A stretch of DNA of 64,000 nucleotides, taken from assembly GCA_035653615.1 (NCBI GenBank), contig DASRBN010000021.1, forward strand, positions 62,001-126,000, read 5' to 3'. A model generated the notes under the pieces. That model saw nothing but the letters and a program-made list of their open reading frames with translations, was not told where the DNA came from and did no database searches. Each line of letters opens with the position of its first letter. Position 1 is the first letter of the stretch. This DNA is from Ktedonobacteraceae bacterium. Lineage in GTDB: Bacteria > Chloroflexota > Ktedonobacteria > Ktedonobacterales > Ktedonobacteraceae. The position numbers and the translations under genes were made by a program. Positions 62,468 to 64,000 of the stretch are shown here, in pieces.

Positions 62468-64000
62468 ATGAAATTGGCTGAAACACAACCATTACCTTCA
62501 GGGGTATTGATTGGTGGGCACTACAGAGTTGGTACCCTTATCAATACAGGCGGATTCGGTTCCGTTTACCGGGGAATTGATACCAGCGAGGGAGACCGCC
62601 CATGCGCTATCAAAGAGACCTATGATGTGACACCTGCTGCCCGTCGCCAGGCATTGATGGAGGCAGCGATTCTTTTCACTATCAAAAGCAAACATCTCCC
62701 CCAGGTCTATGATGCTTTTGAGGACAACGGGCGTTTTTATCTGGTTATGCAACTCATCGAGGGGGAAAATTTGTTGCAGTTGCTCAACCGGCGTGGTAAG
62801 CCTTGTAGCGAGCAAGAAGTTCTTACCTGGCTGCTTCCCATCATGGACGTGCTACAAGAACTGCATAGCCGTAGCGCCCCCGTCATGCATCGCGACATTA
62901 AACCGGCCAATATCATTCTCACTCCCGACCAGACCGCGGTGCTGGTCGATTTTGGGCTGACGAAGCTCTATGATCCCACGAAAGAGACATCTACCCTCGT
63001 TCGCGCTGTTTCGGAGGGCTTCAGTCCTGTTGAACAGTATATCGGCAAGACCAGCCCGCAATCAGATATCTATGCGCTGGCAGCGACCATGTATTTCTTG
63101 CTTACACAAACAACCCCTCCTGCCTCGATTGACCGCAGCGTGCAAGATTCGTTGATTCCCCCGCGTTTACTAAACCCTCTGATCTCTCCCAGGGTAGAGA
63201 GTGCGCTGCTCAAAGCTCTCGCTATTGACCCGGATCAACGTTTTCAAAGCATGCAAGAATTTGCCAGGGCATTACGCGAGCCAGCATTTCATGCTTACGC
63301 GGATGCGACTATTGCTGATCGGAGCATACAGGCTGTTTCTGGAATTGCTCCGAATCCTCGTGCCGGAATTGTCAACTCATACCCCGCGCCTTATTCCTCC
63401 TCGTTTAATCATTATCAATCCAACCAGTACCAGGTTCCTGCATACCAATCAACGCCGCCATCGCCTGTTTATCCGGTAGCGGCAACACCCAGACCTGGAA
63501 CAGTTCCTGTCCAGCCGAAAGTGAAACGGGCCCAGGCTCCCATTATCGTGCATTTACCGAGCGCTTTCAACCAGGGTTGTCTCTGGGGCCTGCTCCAGGG
63601 TGTCTTATCCGCACTCATCGTGCTGTTCCTGCGCCAGGAGGTATTCTTTTATCTTGCTCTGCTGGAAGGATTTCTTTTCTACCTGCTCTCCGGTTTCTTC
63701 ACCGTTCGTAAGGGAGGAGGCACGTACCGTGGAGCTTTGGCCGGGTTCTGGGCTGGCATTAGCAGCACCATCATCTTCTGGCTCGTATTTCCTTTCCTCC
63801 TGCTGATCTTGATTGCCCGGCGCATTCAACTCGATACTGCCAGCGCGAATAAGCGCGGCGTTGTGCTGAACTTCAACAAAGAATTCTCCCAGGCGCTGCA
63901 AGCGGTCGCGCCTGTTCTACCCAGCAATCATTCGACAACGCAGGCTCCCACAACGGGTATAATCATTTATCTCGGCGGCGGCCTGCTCTGTGCAATACTA
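62468..64000 (+). CDS. Ser/Thr protein kinase with multi-pass membrane region, cut by right edge
   Basis: 511 codons seen, open at the window end. Glycine loop INTGGFGSVYRG at about 24-35, AIKET Lys, HRDIKPANIIL near 140, VDFGLTK, and VEQYIGKTSPQSDIYALAAT; all catalytic residues are present. A Pro/Tyr/Ser-rich linker (290-370) precedes a membrane part with several helices (about 372-455: LLQGVLSALIVLFL, FYLALLEGFLFYLLSGFF, GALAGFWAGISS and LLLILIA), and a further helix begins at the edge. Multi-pass kinases of this kind are less common than single-pass PknB types. ATG 62468 follows GAGG. Confidence 0.92.
   Translation, partial: MKLAETQPLPSGVLIGGHYRVGTLINTGGFGSVYRGIDTSEGDRPCAIKETYDVTPAARRQALMEAAILFTIKSKHLPQVYDAFEDNGRFYLVMQLIEGENLLQLLNRRGKPCSEQEVLTWLLPIMDVLQELHSRSAPVMHRDIKPANIILTPDQTAVLVDFGLTKLYDPTKETSTLVRAVSEGFSPVEQYIGKTSPQSDIYALAATMYFLLTQTTPPASIDRSVQDSLIPPRLLNPLISPRVESALLKALAIDPDQRFQSMQEFARALREPAFHAYADATIADRSIQAVSGIAPNPRAGIVNSYPAPYSSSFNHYQSNQYQVPAYQSTPPSPVYPVAATPRPGTVPVQPKVKRAQAPIIVHLPSAFNQGCLWGLLQGVLSALIVLFLRQEVFFYLALLEGFLFYLLSGFFTVRKGGGTYRGALAGFWAGISSTIIFWLVFPFLLLILIARRIQLDTASANKRGVVLNFNKEFSQALQAVAPVLPSNHSTTQAPTTGIIIYLGGGLLCAIL

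Overview
The window looks like a chromosomal segment of a Chloroflexota bacterium, most plausibly of the class Ktedonobacteria. This is an inference from gene content and not from a marker gene: five Hanks-type Ser/Thr kinases in 64 kb, a CHAT/NB-ARC/TPR signalling protein, many secreted repeat proteins, a 2-oxoacid:ferredoxin oxidoreductase, an NDH-2, and short palindromic repeats of the CATTCTGAGCGCAGCGAAG type. Genes lie on both strands in short operons. No phage, IS transposase or CRISPR array was seen.

Layout. 1-5.1 kb: a membrane Ser/Thr kinase cut by the left edge, a YkgJ-type cysteine-cluster protein, and a copper operon copA-csoR-copZ read leftwards from a promoter carrying a clear CsoR-type operator. 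5.1-9.4 kb: a GT4 glycosyltransferase, a membrane acyltransferase and a PLP aminotransferase. 9.5-14.2 kb: a duplicated-domain lipoprotein, a VIT1/CCC1 transporter, a SufR-like regulator divergent from a DUF2231-Rieske protein (shared operator), folE and a zinc-ribbon protein. 14.3-16.9 kb: korAB. 17.2-17.9 kb: a tRNA-Ile2-like gene (anticodon CAT) split in its anticodon loop by an ORF-less group II intron of about 550 nt. 18.2-28.7 kb: GT9 glycosyltransferase, Pro/Gly repeat protein, lone receiver, WD40 protein, lipid kinase, pseudokinase, CcdA, and an ECF sigma/anti-sigma pair. 28.8-33.1 kb: a three-gene ComX-ComQ-ComP-like unit. 33.6-42.8 kb: APC permease, queuosine-salvage enzyme, murE, mraY with an extra C-terminal domain, an ATP-grasp enzyme and a beta-propeller protein. 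43.0-49.0 kb: an operon of an ATP-grasp/kinase fusion, an ABC-FHA fusion and a secreted repeat protein. 49.3-64 kb: CHAT STAND protein, obg, three Ser/Thr kinases (one cut by the right edge), NDH-2, a DUF2382 stress protein and a primary-type sigma factor.

Two things stand out. First, at 28768-33092 a 66-aa peptide with Trp three residues from its end sits immediately before a polyprenyl-synthase-fold protein and a large polytopic histidine kinase. This is the logic of the Bacillus ComQXP system, in which ComQ prenylates a Trp of ComX and ComP senses it, but here it is in a Chloroflexota-like genome, in a different gene order and without an adjacent response regulator. Second, the group II intron in the tRNA gene: its EBS1 is perfectly complementary to the seven-base anticodon loop CTCATAA, EBS2 matches the anticodon stem, and domain V is intact. 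Yet four extra A residues separate the pairing site from the canonical GTGCG intron start, and no bulged branch-point A is visible.

Repeats. At least two families of short palindromic elements are scattered between genes: a CGATTGATCGGCC family at 2.2, 53.5 and 61.0 kb, and a TTCTTCGCTGCGCTC family at 26.0 and 27.0 kb with degenerate copies at 35.3 and 38.3 kb. Start sites were shifted from the longest reading frame wherever a clear ribosome binding site argued for it; all functional calls come from reading motifs by eye, without database searches.
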